A stretch of DNA of 64,000 nt, taken from contig CP046179.1 of NCBI GenBank assembly GCA_014075275.1, positions 1,621,932 through 1,685,931 of the forward strand, written 5' to 3'. Positions 7,645 to 17,748 of the stretch are shown one piece after another. This stretch comes from Boseongicola sp. (lineage in GTDB: Bacteria > Pseudomonadota > Alphaproteobacteria > Rhodobacterales > Rhodobacteraceae). The first letter of the stretch is position 1. Every line of letters begins with the position of its first letter. The notes under the pieces were generated by a model. It had not been told where the DNA came from and searched no databases. It saw only the letters and a list, made by a program, of their open reading frames with translations. The position numbers and the translations under genes were made by a program.

Positions 7645-9294
7645 TCAGCCATCCAGCAGCGATCTAGCGGCGGCGCGGGCTTCTTTGGTAACCGTGTCGC
7701 CGGATAGCATGCGTGCCAATTCGTCCACGCGAGACTTCTCGTCCATAGGAACAACATTAGAGGTCGTCGTTTCACCTTCAACTGATTTTTCGACACGCCA
7801 GTGGTGCGCGCCACGAGCGGCGACTTGCGGTGAATGCGTTACCGCCAGAACTTGAGCCCCCTCGGCAAGTTGAGCAAGCCTTCTTCCAACGGCGTCTGCG
7901 GTCGCACCACCAACACCGCGATCAATCTCATCAAATATCATGGTAATCCCGTCAGCCTCGGACGTTAGACAAACCTTCAAGGCAAGCAGGAAGCGGCTAA
8001 GTTCTCCGCCAGATGCAATCTTGTTCAGAGGGCCTCCGGGTTCGCCAGGGTTCGTTGCCACTGTAAAGGACACAGTATCCTTGCCGTCCGGTCCCGCCTG
8101 ACATTCCTGAATTTCCGTCGCAAAAGTGGCGCGCTCCATTTTAAGTGGCGCAAGCTCGCCGGCCATCGCATGATCTAATGACTCGGCAGCTTCAGACCTG
8201 GCACTGCCCAACGCGTCAGATTGTTCTTCATAACGCTCTTCGGCTTCTGCAACTTCCCTTTCCAGGGCGGCCAAATCGTCATTGCCCTGATCCAAAAGAT
8301 CCAGCTTTTCACGCAAAGATACGCTAAGTGCCGGCAAGGAGTCGGGAAGGACATCGTGCTTTCGTGCCAATGCTCGGATGGCAAAGAGCCTTTCCTCGGC
8401 GCGTTCCAGATCTTGCGGGTTTACATCAATTGCCGAAAGCGCGTTGGCGACAGACGCCTCAGCCTCACCGACTTCGCCAATGGCACGGCCAAGAGCATCA
8501 ATTGAATTATCCAACGCGCCCTCCGCATGAGGTGCAGCTCCTTCCAACCAGCGGGCGGCATCCAAAAGTAATTGTTCAGCACCGTCTCCGCTAAGAGCTC
8601 GATGAGCTTTTTGAACGTCTGCTCGAATTTTGTCAGCAGCCTGCATAACCCGACGCTGTGAATCCAGCTCCTGATCTTCACCTACGACGGGCGCCAATAC
8701 TTCGATTTCTTCCACCGCGTGACGCAGGAATTCCTCTTCTTTGCCGAGTTCCTTCAATCTGTCCCGTGCTTCACGAAGCGATTCTCGAGCGCCAGCTAAG
8801 TCTCTCCAAGCGCCGCGGACTCGGGATACCATGTCGGCCAGATCACCATATTCATCCAAAAGCGCGCGATGACCTTTTTGGTTGAGGAGCCCGCGATCGT
8901 CGTGCTGACCATGAAGTTCTACCAATACATCTGATAAGGCGCGTAATATCTCTCCAGACACCCGTCGATCATTCACCCACGCCGTTTTGCGCCCGTCGAG
9001 TGTATTAATTCGGCGCATTATCAGCTCATTATCGAAAGGAAGGCCCGCGTCTTTCAGAATGAAGACAGCCGGATGAGACTCCGGTATTGCAAACTCGGCG
9101 ATTACCTCTCCCCGTTCGGCACCTGCTCGCACCAATTCGGCGCGCCCGCGCCAACCCAGCACGAATCCCAGGGCGTCCAACAGAATTGATTTTCCCGCGC
9201 CGGTCTCTCCGGTCAACACATTCAAGCCCGGTTTCAACTCAAGTTGCAGGTGATCAATGATCAACATGTCCCGGATTTCGAGACTCTTCAGCAT
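7645..9294 (-). CDS. recN: DNA repair protein RecN
   Basis: A 549-aa SMC-like ATPase for double-strand-break repair. It has Walker A GETGAGKS (29-36), a long coiled-coil middle part with many Glu/Arg-rich helices, the ABC signature ASGGELSRFLLALK, Walker B (ITMIFDEIDRGVGG) and the switch His in VTHSPQVAA. Length is normal. It lies 12 bp after bamD and is probably cotranscribed with bamD and perhaps lpxC. No GTTC-N7-GTTC LexA box was seen directly before it. In related genomes ligA often follows recN; here bmt follows, convergent. Confidence 0.97.
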   Translation of the reverse strand: MLKSLEIRDMLIIDHLQLELKPGLNVLTGETGAGKSILLDALGFVLGWRGRAELVRAGAERGEVIAEFAIPESHPAVFILKDAGLPFDNELIMRRINTLDGRKTAWVNDRRVSGEILRALSDVLVELHGQHDDRGLLNQKGHRALLDEYGDLADMVSRVRGAWRDLAGARESLREARDRLKELGKEEEFLRHAVEEIEVLAPVVGEDQELDSQRRVMQAADKIRADVQKAHRALSGDGAEQLLLDAARWLEGAAPHAEGALDNSIDALGRAIGEVGEAEASVANALSAIDVNPQDLERAEERLFAIRALARKHDVLPDSLPALSVSLREKLDLLDQGNDDLAALEREVAEAEERYEEQSDALGSARSEAAESLDHAMAGELAPLKMERATFATEIQECQAGPDGKDTVSFTVATNPGEPGGPLNKIASGGELSRFLLALKVCLTSEADGITMIFDEIDRGVGGATADAVGRRLAQLAEGAQVLAVTHSPQVAARGAHHWRVEKSVEGETTTSNVVPMDEKSRVDELARMLSGDTVTKEARAAARSLLDG

Positions 9295-9306
9295 AGGACT
9301 ATCGCT

Positions 9307-10149
9307 TTACAACCATTCGCCACGGACAACCTGACGATAAACTTGGCGAAGCCAACCATCGCCCTGTGCTTCAGGCCGAAGCCCCTGCCCGGTCAACAGT
9401 GCGAAACTATCTTCGTACCAGACCGTCGATTGGAAGTTGAAACCCAATATCGCGCCCGCGGTTTGGGCTTCGTCATTCAAACCGAGCGACAGATAGGCTT
9501 CAACCAAGCGATGTAAGGCTTCGGGTGTCTGGGTTGTCGTCTGGAAATCTTCAACGACAACACGGAAACGATTGATCGCAGCTAGAAAGTTACCTCGTTT
9601 TAGATAGTATCGCCCGATTTCCATCTCTTTCGCGGCAAGGTGATCAAAAGCCAGATCAAACTTCAATATCGCCGAACGTGCGTAATCACTATCAGGGTAT
9701 TGCTCGATGACGTCGCGGAGTGACTGAAGCGCCTGGAAAGTTAGGCCCTGATCTCGCCCCACATCATCGATTTGATCATAATAAGACAACGCAAGAAGGT
9801 ACTGGGCATAGGCGGCGTCTTCATCGGCTGGATAGGTATTCAGAAATCTTTGGGCAGATCCTCGGCTGGACTCGAAGTCTCGGTCTCGATGATAAGAAAA
9901 GGCCTGCATGATCAAGGCCCGGCTGGCCCATTCCGAATAAGGGTATAATCTTTCCACTTCACCAAAAAAACGCGCTGCTTCTTCCGCGTTGCCATTACTT
10001 TCAAGTTCGAACTCGGCGCGCTGATAAAGTTCTTCGGCACTGAAACTTTCTAGGGGTCGCCCTTCGTCCTCAGCGCCACCGCAGGAGGACACGCCAACTG
10101 CGATAACAACTGCCATCACTAAGCGACTATAGTGCCGGACAATTAACAT
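9307..10149 (-). CDS. bamD: Outer membrane assembly lipoprotein BamD
   Basis: A 280-aa lipoprotein with lipobox VGVSSC (Cys23) followed by TPR repeats: LYQRAEFELESNGNAEEAARFFGEV, ASRALIMQAFSYHRDRDFESS and YAQYLLALSYYDQIDDVGRDQ. The last matches the conserved BamD (YfiO/ComL) segment with a QDQ..-type motif. BamD is an essential periplasmic-side part of the BAM complex that inserts beta-barrels. It sits between lpxC and recN, the usual roseobacter order. Confidence 0.95.
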   Translation of the reverse strand: MLIVRHYSRLVMAVVIAVGVSSCGGAEDEGRPLESFSAEELYQRAEFELESNGNAEEAARFFGEVERLYPYSEWASRALIMQAFSYHRDRDFESSRGSAQRFLNTYPADEDAAYAQYLLALSYYDQIDDVGRDQGLTFQALQSLRDVIEQYPDSDYARSAILKFDLAFDHLAAKEMEIGRYYLKRGNFLAAINRFRVVVEDFQTTTQTPEALHRLVEAYLSLGLNDEAQTAGAILGFNFQSTVWYEDSFALLTGQGLRPEAQGDGWLRQVYRQVVRGEWL

Positions 10150-10235
10150 GCGTTCCCACTTGCCTCACAACCTCGAAGTGGTTCGTAGCACAGAAAATTT
10201 CAAGGCAAAATGGTTTTACTGACGTTCGAGACAGA

Positions 10236-11159
10236 TCAGGAGGCAACCAAGATGTGATCATCATGTTGAATGCCAGAGCCAGGCAACAATGCGACCTTCA
10301 ATTGATCACATTCTTCCAGCTTGTACGTTGTCGGATCGGCAAATAACGCCCTCAACAACTTGTTCGTGATCGCATGTCCAGCACGATGACCTTCGTATTT
10401 GCCAAGGATAGGCGCACCAGCCAAATAAAGGTCCCCAAGTGCATCGAGCATCTTGTGGCGTACAGGCTCATCAGCATGGCGCATTCCACCAGGCGTAACC
10501 ACCTTATCTTCGTCCACGACGACCGCTGAAGCCAAATCTCCGCCAACAATTAGCCCCTGCTCGCGCATGGCTTCAACATCCGCCATACGGCAGAAAGTGC
10601 GGCTATCGCACAATTCGCGGACGAATGCTCCATTCGCCATGTTTAGCGACTTTTCCTGACGACCAATTGCTGCATCCACAAAATCGATGTGGAAATCGAT
10701 TGTCAGGTTCTCAGCGGGCGAAAGTCGCGCCCAGCTATCGCCGATTTGGACTTTTACCGGTTTCAAAACCTTAATTGCGTGAACCGTAGAATTTAGTTCG
10801 ACAAGTCCTCTTTCAAGGATTGAGGAAACAAACTGCGCAGAAGAACCATCGAGGATGGGTACTTCCGGACCATCGATTTCGATCAACGTATTGTGAACAC
10901 CACATCCGGCAAGTGCCGCCATGATGTGCTCGACGGTCGAGACAGTTGCGCCGCTTGCATTGGATATCTTTGAGCAGAGTCTCATGTCACTTACAGCATC
11001 CCATTTTGCGGGGATAAAAGCGTCACCTACATCAATGTCAGTTCTACGAAACCAGATCCCATACTGCGCCGACGCTGGAAGCAGAGTCATACGTACAGGT
11101 CGACCAGAATGAAGGCCTTTGCCTGTGAAAGTCACTGGGGCTTTAAGAGTGGTCTGCAC
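10236..11159 (-). CDS. lpxC: UDP-3-O-acyl-N-acetylglucosamine deacetylase LpxC
   Basis: A 307-aa enzyme for the committed step of lipid A synthesis. Zn and catalytic motifs are visible: TVEHIMAALAGCGVHN, the conserved EIDGPEVPILDGSS, MRHADEPVRHKMLDALGDLYLAG (His and Asp ligands) and GHRAGHAITNKLL. The GTG at 11159 is chosen because it gives the normal LpxC length, places TTLKAPVTFTGKGLHSG at the N-terminus and has a CAGGA about 10 bases upstream. A longer frame to 11228 adds no similarity. It follows ftsZ as in most alphaproteobacterial dcw clusters. Confidence 0.95.
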   Translation of the reverse strand: MQTTLKAPVTFTGKGLHSGRPVRMTLLPASAQYGIWFRRTDIDVGDAFIPAKWDAVSDMRLCSKISNASGATVSTVEHIMAALAGCGVHNTLIEIDGPEVPILDGSSAQFVSSILERGLVELNSTVHAIKVLKPVKVQIGDSWARLSPAENLTIDFHIDFVDAAIGRQEKSLNMANGAFVRELCDSRTFCRMADVEAMREQGLIVGGDLASAVVVDEDKVVTPGGMRHADEPVRHKMLDALGDLYLAGAPILGKYEGHRAGHAITNKLLRALFADPTTYKLEECDQLKVALLPGSGIQHDDHILVAS

Positions 11160-11333
11160 GTTTTTTATCCTGCCTGCGCCGGTTGTCCCGTTCCAGCAAG
11201 TTCTAGCTAGGGTTACGGCGACCACCACTCAATACAATCATTGCAACAGTCTGAAACATGCTTGTTACAATTCGGCAATTTGCCGCCAAACCTTTGTGCG
11301 CACAGCCAAAAACATCAATAAAATATAGAAAAG

Positions 11334-11351
11334 GGCCGGCAGAGGCCGACC
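11334..11351 (-). terminator. Terminator after ftsZ
   Basis: On the minus strand a GC-rich stem (GGTCGGC / GCCGGCC with a short loop) is followed by CTTTTCTATATTTT. It lies 27 bp after the ftsZ stop and before the lpxC leader, so lpxC probably has its own promoter. Confidence 0.7.
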
Positions 11352-11377
11352 CAGTTGGAGTGATTAGTAATCCGCTC

Positions 11378-12952
11378 TTAATTTGCTTGGCGTCGCAGAA
11401 AAGCTGGAATTTCAATCCGTTCCTGTTCAGGTGACACTTCCATCTCCGGCTCATTGCGACCTACAGGAGGCTGTTGACGAACAGGTTGAAGGCGTTCGTC
11501 GGCCGAACCTGCCATGCGATTGATTAGAGTATTAATACCAAATCGAGGTTTCTCCGCGACTGCCCCCGGAGCCAGTGCAGGACGCGTATTTGCTTGTGCC
11601 GCTACATGCCCGCTCATGGAACCAGGAGCGCGCCCAGTGACGCGTTCAAGACGCGCAAGTGCCTCCGGCGTTGGCGTTCCCGCGGCTGGACGGCTTGAAT
11701 CAGCGTGCACAAATGTTGGTGTTGGCTCTGACTGAACTGCCTCCGCCGGCACTTGTTCGGGAGCGGGTTGGTAAGCTGGCATTGGCAATCCATCTTCACC
11801 CTGTGCTGCAATTTGGGGCTCTGCCGTCATATCGCCGAAAAACGTCGGCTCAACTTCGGTTGCCACCACTTCTGCTGGCGCTGCGGGCTGTAGAGTCGGT
11901 TGTTGTGGCGGTGCAGGCTGGAACTGCTGCGGGCTGAGAGGCTCTGCGAGGCTTCGACGCTGGACCGGCGTATCCACGACGGAAGCATTTGCATCGATGC
12001 CGGTAGCGACAACGCTAACGCGCATTTCGCCTTCCATGCCAGTGTCCAAAGTGGAGCCAACAATAATATTCGCGTCTGCATCGACTTCTTCGCGAATGCG
12101 GTTCGCGGCTTCGTCCAGTTCGAACAACGTCAGATCGTGACCGCCGGTGATGTTGATCAGAACGCCCTTGGCACCTTTCAGGCTGATTTCGTCCAACAGT
12201 GGATTTGCAATGGCCTTCTCGGCGGCCTGAACCGCGCGATCTTCGCCACCCGCTTCGCCAGTGCCCATCATCGCTTTGCCCATCTCATCCATCACCGCGC
12301 GAACGTCAGCGAAGTCGAGGTTGATAAGACCAGGGCGAACCATCAGATCGGTCACGCCTTTAACGCCCTGATACAGAACATCATCAGCCATAGAGAATGC
12401 TTCGGTGAAAGTTGTCTTCTCGTTCGCCAACCGGAACAGGTTCTGGTTCGGAATGATGATCAACGTATCGACCATCTTCTGCAGCGCATCAACACCCTCT
12501 TCCGCCTGACGCATCCGCTTTGCGCCCTCAAACTGGAAAGGTTTGGTCACAACCCCAACCGTCAGAACACCTAGTTCCCGCGCTGCCTGAGCAATAATCG
12601 GTGCAGCACCGGTTCCTGTGCCGCCGCCCATACCAGCTGTGATGAAGCACATGTGTGCGCCAGCCAGATGATCGACAATCTCTTCGATCGTCTCTTCAGC
12701 CGCGGCTGCACCGACAGATGGTCGCGCGCCCGCGCCCAAACCTTCGGTAACCCGAACACCCATTTGAACCTTCGTCGTCGCGACCGACTGCTGCAAAGCT
12801 TGCGCGTCTGTGTTGGCGACAACAAATTCCACACCGTCGAGTTCTTTCTCGATCATGTTGTTGACGGCATTGCCGCCCGCACCGCCAACACCAAATACAG
12901 TGATCTTCGGTTTCAGCTCTTCATGCGTTGGCATGGTCAAATTTAAAGTCAT
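11378..12952 (-). CDS. ftsZ: Cell division protein FtsZ
   Basis: A tubulin-like GTPase that forms the Z ring. It has [15 protein letters not shown] at the N-terminus, the tubulin signature [21 protein letters not shown] and a T7-loop region. After residue ~320 there is a long Pro/Gln/Ala-rich linker, typical of alphaproteobacteria, and a C-terminal peptide [12 protein letters not shown] that binds FtsA and other partners. Start at 12952 has AGGTGG about 8 bases upstream; the GTG at 12964 is too close to it. About 390 bp separate it from ftsA, so it is transcribed separately. Confidence 0.97.
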   Translation of the reverse strand: MTLNLTMPTHEELKPKITVFGVGGAGGNAVNNMIEKELDGVEFVVANTDAQALQQSVATTKVQMGVRVTEGLGAGARPSVGAAAAEETIEEIVDHLAGAHMCFITAGMGGGTGTGAAPIIAQAARELGVLTVGVVTKPFQFEGAKRMRQAEEGVDALQKMVDTLIIIPNQNLFRLANEKTTFTEAFSMADDVLYQGVKGVTDLMVRPGLINLDFADVRAVMDEMGKAMMGTGEAGGEDRAVQAAEKAIANPLLDEISLKGAKGVLINITGGHDLTLFELDEAANRIREEVDADANIIVGSTLDTGMEGEMRVSVVATGIDANASVVDTPVQRRSLAEPLSPQQFQPAPPQQPTLQPAAPAEVVATEVEPTFFGDMTAEPQIAAQGEDGLPMPAYQPAPEQVPAEAVQSEPTPTFVHADSSRPAAGTPTPEALARLERVTGRAPGSMSGHVAAQANTRPALAPGAVAEKPRFGINTLINRMAGSADERLQPVRQQPPVGRNEPEMEVSPEQERIEIPAFLRRQAN

Positions 12953-13341
12953 CACTCTATCCACCTGTTGTTATCGCGCCCCCGGGCCGGGACACCGTCT
13001 TTTAAGCCCTACGGGCCACTGTCGATTGGACGGACAATACCGCGAGAGGGACCTAAGGTCACCCCGATTCGCGACCAAACACCACCAAATATGGCAATTT
13101 TTTGTCCGCCACACTCGCCATATCGATCAAGACGCAAGATATTGTGGAAGGTCAACGGCCTAGCCCAAAAACCTCACGCGAATTGAGCGTGAGACGTCGG
13201 AAAACACGCGTTTCCCTGGGGCATTCTTCAACTTAAAGGGGCCTGCTCCGCCTCTCTTGCGGTCCTTTCCGAACCTTGTGGATAACTTAACAGATTCGCA
13301 GACCCGCGTCGCCCAAATTCCGTCGGTTGGCGGCCCATTGC
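12953..13341 (-). promoter_or_regulatory. ftsA-ftsZ intergenic region (ftsZ promoter region)
   Basis: This 389-bp stretch holds no gene I can support. It contains the ftsA terminator at 13167-13193 and must hold the ftsZ promoter and leader. Two GATTC (GANTC, CcrM-type) sites are visible, at about 13068 and 13293. I found no clear TTAA-N7-TTAA CtrA box. Confidence 0.5.
13167..13193 (-). terminator. Terminator after ftsA
   Basis: On the minus strand CTCACGC - loop - GCGTGAG is followed by GTTTTTGGG. It lies about 150 bp after the ftsA stop and separates ftsQ-ftsA transcription from ftsZ. Confidence 0.7.
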
Positions 13342-14676
13342 CTACCAATTCTCCCGAAACCATTTCACTGCGCGCTTTAGCGACCGTGATGAATACTTGT
13401 CCGTCGGAATTTCAAAGTCCCACCATTCGTCCTGCGGATGCGCTGCGAACAAGCTGAGGCCAACAACGGAAGAAAAACCCGCCCCCGTCGCCGCTTGTGG
13501 CAAACCATGAACGCGCAAGGGCCGTCCGATGCGAATGCTCTGTCCCAAGATTTTCGGTGCCAGGCGGTCCAATCCAGGTATTTGACTGGCACCGCCGGTC
13601 AGGACAATCTGCTGCGATGGCAGATGCTCGAACCCTGCCGCATCTAGACGCTCGCGTAATTCTTCAAGTATCTCTTCGACCCGTGGGCGCATAATCCCGA
13701 TCAACTCGGCTCGGCTGACAGAACGACGATCGTGGTCCCAATCCCCGGTCTCTCCGCCCACCTCGATCAACTCGCGGTCATCCATGCCGGTGACAACAAC
13801 ACCACCGCTGAAGGTTTTGATCCGTTCGGCCACCGATGACGAAACTTGCAGACCCTTGGAAATGTCCTGCGTAACGTGCTCGCCACCCAAGCGAACACAA
13901 TCGCCATAAATCATGTGCTTCTTTATGAAGATCGAAATGCTGGTCGTTCCACCGCCCATATCAATGCAGGCCGCGCCAAGCTCCTGCTCGTCTTCTACCA
14001 GCGCTGAAAGGCCGGAAACATAGGCCGACGAGGCCAGCCCGGCCAACTCAAGATCGCACCGCTTCAAACAGTAAATCAGGTTCTGCAAAGCGGGCGTATC
14101 CACTGTTAGCATATGCATGTCACAGGCCAGCCGTTGCCCGATCTGCCCGCGCGGATCAATCAACCCAGACCGATGATCCAACGCAAAATTCACCGGCTGA
14201 GCGTGCAGTATCTCACGATCAACGCCGTAGTCTGGAACATCACAAGAAGCCAACGCGCGGGCCACATCTCCTTCGCCAACCACATCGCCTTCGACCAATG
14301 CGTTGCCTGCCAAACCATATGACCGGGGCTGCCCCCCAGACAGACAGGCAATCACATGATCAACTCGCACATTCGCCATTTTCTGTGCTGCCTGAACTGC
14401 CGTCCGAATGGCACGCTCGGTCTCTTGAATTGCGCAGCTTTCACCCAACTCCACGCCACGCGACCGCGTAGTCGCCGCGCCGATGACGCGAAACTGGCTT
14501 TGGCCCGCCATCGCGCCAATACCCTCGCCCTCAATGACGCCACCATCGCCATCGAAGCGCAGTATCAGACAGGCAATCTTCGAAGTTCCCACATCCAACA
14601 AGGCGACGACGCCCCGCTGAATGGCCGCACGCCGCATTGCGCGCATGGCGCGTTGGTTGTCATAGAGATCGGTCAT
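13342..14676 (-). CDS. ftsA: Cell division protein FtsA
   Basis: A 444-aa actin-fold protein that tethers FtsZ to the membrane. It has the phosphate-1 motif ALLDVGTSKIACLI, the SHS2/1C insertion (HVIACLSGGQPRSYG and following), the phosphate-2 motif GAACIDMGGGTTSISIF and the adenosine motif IVLTGGASQIPGL. The C-terminus ends in an amphipathic, basic helix (RSLKRAVKWFRENW) that serves as the membrane anchor. Its ATG overlaps the ftsQ stop (ATGA). Confidence 0.97.
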   Translation of the reverse strand: MTDLYDNQRAMRAMRRAAIQRGVVALLDVGTSKIACLILRFDGDGGVIEGEGIGAMAGQSQFRVIGAATTRSRGVELGESCAIQETERAIRTAVQAAQKMANVRVDHVIACLSGGQPRSYGLAGNALVEGDVVGEGDVARALASCDVPDYGVDREILHAQPVNFALDHRSGLIDPRGQIGQRLACDMHMLTVDTPALQNLIYCLKRCDLELAGLASSAYVSGLSALVEDEQELGAACIDMGGGTTSISIFIKKHMIYGDCVRLGGEHVTQDISKGLQVSSSVAERIKTFSGGVVVTGMDDRELIEVGGETGDWDHDRRSVSRAELIGIMRPRVEEILEELRERLDAAGFEHLPSQQIVLTGGASQIPGLDRLAPKILGQSIRIGRPLRVHGLPQAATGAGFSSVVGLSLFAAHPQDEWWDFEIPTDKYSSRSLKRAVKWFRENW

Positions 14677-15539
14677 CTAAGTGTGTCCTTGGTCTCGGTC
14701 ATCTGGATTTCAATCATGGATTCGACTGCGCCCGCCGTCAGCTTCAGCACAGGACGCCTTGGATTTCGAAAGTCAATCGCGGCGATGTCGCGCGCCAGCA
14801 AGTCTTGCGAGGCATTCAAAGCCATCACTTTGCGCAAAGCAGCCTCGGCATCTGTTTCCGGCAGCATGATCTTCTGATCACGGTCTAGGACCACGTCCCA
14901 CCGCCGCTCCCCCACGCGTACCAAACCGCGCAAACGCCCGTCTGCACCCTGAACTATAGACATCAATTGTAGCCCTTCGCGCACATTTTCGTTGGCCCCC
15001 TTCCCCACGATCAAAGGCAGGTCGCTACGATCCGCTCGTGAGGAAATTGTCTTAACGCTGTGTCCGTCTGCATCCAAAAGCTCCAATCCATCCGGCCCTC
15101 GCCAGACAATTGCCGGGATCCGCTCCTGTACTTCAATGCTCAAAACGCCGCCGGAACGAATGTGAACCGCCACTGCGGCGACCGCATTCAACTTTTCAAC
15201 TTCGGTTTGAATGTCATCGAGATCCAGATCAAACGAGGACACCGGAAAATCCAGCGGCAACACAGCGCGTATATCGTTTGCAATTTCGTCCGAAGCATCC
15301 TCGACAGCCATCATATGCACCAGAAACTCGGGCCGTTGTTCAATCTGGCGCTTCACTTCGGCGAAACGGTCGCCAGCACCCGCTACTCGCGTATCGTCCG
15401 AAGCCCAATAAGCAACGCCGGCACTTACCAGTAGCACCGGTAGACCAAACCGCAAGAACACCCGAAACCGGGGCGTCAGCATCAACCGGTTCATGCGATA
15501 AGCCAGACGGGATGGTGCAGGATCTCTCATCGGTCGCAT
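14673..15539 (-). CDS. ftsQ: Cell division protein FtsQ
   Basis: A bitopic divisome protein of about 288 aa. It has a short basic cytoplasmic tail, one membrane segment (VFLRFGLPVLLVSAGVAYW) and then a periplasmic POTRA domain and beta domain (FPVSSFDLDLDDIQTEVEKL... IVWRGPDGLELLDADG). FtsQ links early and late division proteins. Start at 15539 (MRPMRDPAPSRLAYR) is preferred; it overlaps the end of ddl by 13 bases. The next ATG, 9 bases later, overlaps the ddl stop as ATGA and is an alternative. Confidence 0.93.
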   Translation of the reverse strand: MRPMRDPAPSRLAYRMNRLMLTPRFRVFLRFGLPVLLVSAGVAYWASDDTRVAGAGDRFAEVKRQIEQRPEFLVHMMAVEDASDEIANDIRAVLPLDFPVSSFDLDLDDIQTEVEKLNAVAAVAVHIRSGGVLSIEVQERIPAIVWRGPDGLELLDADGHSVKTISSRADRSDLPLIVGKGANENVREGLQLMSIVQGADGRLRGLVRVGERRWDVVLDRDQKIMLPETDAEAALRKVMALNASQDLLARDIAAIDFRNPRRPVLKLTAGAVESMIEIQMTETKDTLR

Positions 15540-16441
15540 GAAGCATCCTCGACAAGTTGCGCACATAGATCCGGGAACGAAATACCTATGAAAGCCCCTT
15601 GCTCCGGCACCAGTGACGTTGGGGTCATCCCCGGCTGGGTATTCGTCTCCAATGCAATCAGCCCATTAATCCCGCGCGTATCGTCCCAGCGGAAATCCGT
15701 CCGACTTACACCCCGACACCCCAACGCCTGATGTGCCTTTACACTCAAGGAGAGACAGGCCTCAGAGATTTCCGACGGAACCTCTGCGGGCAAAACATGT
15801 CGCGACCCGCCCGGCGCATACTTGGCGTGATAGTCATACCACCCATCGGTCACGATCTCCGTCACGCAAAACGCCCGGTCATGCATCACCGACACAGTCA
15901 ATTCACGCCCCTGCACATAGGCTTCAACCATCAGCGTCTCTGGCATCGTATCTGCGATCATCGGGGGGCCGTTGGCACCTTCCGGCACGATATATATGCC
16001 AACCGACGACCCTTCATTGTTTGGCTTGATCACATAGGGCGGGGCCATCACATGGCGTGCGACAACCTCATCGCGTGAAAACAAATCACTCTCAGCAACC
16101 GGGATGCCGTGTCGAGCATAAAGCGACTTCGTCTTCGCCTTATCCATCGCCAAAGCCGACGCCAATACGCCCGAATGCGTGTACGGAATACGCAACCACT
16201 CGAGAATGCCCTGAACGCAGCCGTCTTCACCCCAGCGCCCGTGAAGTGCGTTGAACACAACGTCCGGCGCTGTCGCAATTAGGCGCGCCGCCACATCTGG
16301 CCCAGCGCCCAGCTCAACAACGTTGAAATCTACTTCCCGCAGCGCGGCCGCACATTCTTTCCCAGTGGACAAAGACACCTCACGCTCTGCTGAGGGTCCG
16401 CCCATGAGTACCGCAACTTTCGGGGACGTCCTGCTCGACAT
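15527..16441 (-). CDS. ddl: D-alanine--D-alanine ligase
   Basis: A 304-aa ATP-grasp enzyme that makes the D-Ala-D-Ala end of the peptidoglycan stem. It has VLMGGPSAEREVSLSTG, HGRWGEDGCVQGILE, MDKAKTK, PYVIKPNNEGSSVG and the C-terminal ATP/Mg site ALETNTQPGMTPTSLVPEQ. Length matches DdlB. It lies between murB and ftsQ in the expected dcw order and overlaps ftsQ. Confidence 0.96.
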   Translation of the reverse strand: MSSRTSPKVAVLMGGPSAEREVSLSTGKECAAALREVDFNVVELGAGPDVAARLIATAPDVVFNALHGRWGEDGCVQGILEWLRIPYTHSGVLASALAMDKAKTKSLYARHGIPVAESDLFSRDEVVARHVMAPPYVIKPNNEGSSVGIYIVPEGANGPPMIADTMPETLMVEAYVQGRELTVSVMHDRAFCVTEIVTDGWYDYHAKYAPGGSRHVLPAEVPSEISEACLSLSVKAHQALGCRGVSRTDFRWDDTRGINGLIALETNTQPGMTPTSLVPEQGAFIGISFPDLCAQLVEDASCDR

Positions 16442-16496
16442 TCCCGCAACTACCTTTATCGGGCCCTTTTGGACCTCGTTTAATGATCGTCCTGAA

Positions 16497-17444
16497 TTAG
16501 GACTGCTTGTCTGCCTCTGGGGTCGGTTCGCCGACCCTCATGATTTCCCATTCTAATCTGATTCCCGAGGTCTCGAACACCCGTTGAATCACCTCTTCGC
16601 CAAGTCCCTCCAAATCAGCCGCCGAAGCACCCTGTTTGTTCACCAAAAAATTCGAATGCATAGGCGACATCTCGGCTCCGCCCCGACGCGCGCCTCGCAT
16701 CCCGGCGTCATCAATTACCTTCCAGGCTTTTAGATCATGCACGTCGTCCGCCTGCCCGGTTGAACTAAATCCAGCCGGGTTTCGAAACGTGGAACCCGCC
16801 GTCAACGCCTTGGTCGGCTGCGTCGCATCTCGCTTAGCCAATTGATCGTCCATTCGCTGTTTCAAAGCCTCAGGCTCGCCGATGGGCGGTTTAAACTTGG
16901 CTGAAACGATCACCGCTGCATCTGGCAAATCCGTCTGACGATAGCGAAAATTCAACTGATCTGCCGTCATGGTCACCAGTGATCCATCCCGCAACACAAC
17001 TTCTGCCGAAACGAAATAGTCCGCTGTATAGGTCCCATAGCACCCGCCATTCATCCGCACTGCACCACCAACAGACCCCGGGATGGTTCGCAAAAACGTC
17101 AGGTCCAATCCTGCCTCAGCAGATTTCCGCGCAACATGGGCATCCAGCGCAGCCGCACCCGCCGTAACGACACCGCCCGCAATCGAAATCTCGGCAAAAG
17201 GCCGGCCCAACCGCACCACAACCGCCCGTAATCCGCCATCCCGAACAATCAGGTTCGATCCAACGCCCATCGGAAAAATCGGCACGTATTCGGGCAATGC
17301 CGCGAGCGTCGCACCTAAGTCATCAACATCTGCAGGCAGATATAGAAAATCGGCCGGTCCTCCGACCCGCAACCACGTAAGGCCTGACAGATCATACCCC
17401 TCGGTCACCCGTCCGCGCGTCTCGATATCATATAAAGTGCCCAT
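16497..17444 (-). CDS. murB: UDP-N-acetylenolpyruvoylglucosamine reductase MurB
   Basis: A 315-aa FAD-dependent reductase, type I MurB. It has [16 protein letters not shown], the FAD-binding [38 protein letters not shown], the catalytic Ser in AGSTFRNP and [10 protein letters not shown]. It makes UDP-MurNAc in peptidoglycan synthesis. It lies 55 bp upstream of ddl and 43 bp downstream of a DUF2484 gene. murC, normally next in this family, is not found beyond the DUF2484 genes. Confidence 0.96.
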   Translation of the reverse strand: MGTLYDIETRGRVTEGYDLSGLTWLRVGGPADFLYLPADVDDLGATLAALPEYVPIFPMGVGSNLIVRDGGLRAVVVRLGRPFAEISIAGGVVTAGAAALDAHVARKSAEAGLDLTFLRTIPGSVGGAVRMNGGCYGTYTADYFVSAEVVLRDGSLVTMTADQLNFRYRQTDLPDAAVIVSAKFKPPIGEPEALKQRMDDQLAKRDATQPTKALTAGSTFRNPAGFSSTGQADDVHDLKAWKVIDDAGMRGARRGGAEMSPMHSNFLVNKQGASAADLEGLGEEVIQRVFETSGIRLEWEIMRVGEPTPEADKQS

Positions 17445-17487
17445 CCCCAGCGGCTACCATCCGCCATCGACGATGAAAAGACGAAGC

Positions 17488-17748
17488 CTAGCTTTCTGCA
17501 GGCCGCTTCGTCACATTGGCGATCCAACGCAAAAAGAACCGCACCGGCCACCGCAGGATCGATGCCGCTGCGATGAAAACCACCGTGCCGATCCAAAACC
17601 CGTTTTCCCAGTAAACGAATCCCAGCAAAGGAATGCCAAATGTCATCAGGACATAGGCAGATGGCCAATGCTTGTGCTTCGACGGAAACATCGCAATCAC
17701 ATTGGCGGACAACGCCCAGATGCAGGCCAAAATCAACGATACGTTCAT
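17488..17748 (-). CDS. DUF2484 family small membrane protein (second of tandem pair)
   Basis: 86 aa with three hydrophobic segments (LILACIWALSANVIAMF, SAYVLMTFGIPLLGFVYWENG, WIGTVVFIAAASILRWPV) and a basic C-terminus. It matches the small DUF2484 proteins found next to murB in Rhodobacteraceae; function is unknown. The ATG at 17748 overlaps the stop of the preceding paralogue (ATGA), so the two are translationally coupled. The two copies align along their length (for example FPMRRQFAPGFVLLL against FPSKHKHWPSAYVLM), indicating tandem duplication. Confidence 0.75.
   Translation of the reverse strand: MNVSLILACIWALSANVIAMFPSKHKHWPSAYVLMTFGIPLLGFVYWENGFWIGTVVFIAAASILRWPVRFFLRWIANVTKRPAES

Noticed and set aside
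11180-11215. GTTCCAGCAAGTTC before lpxC as a LexA box
   Set aside because: The spacer is six, not seven, bases, and lpxC is not an SOS gene.
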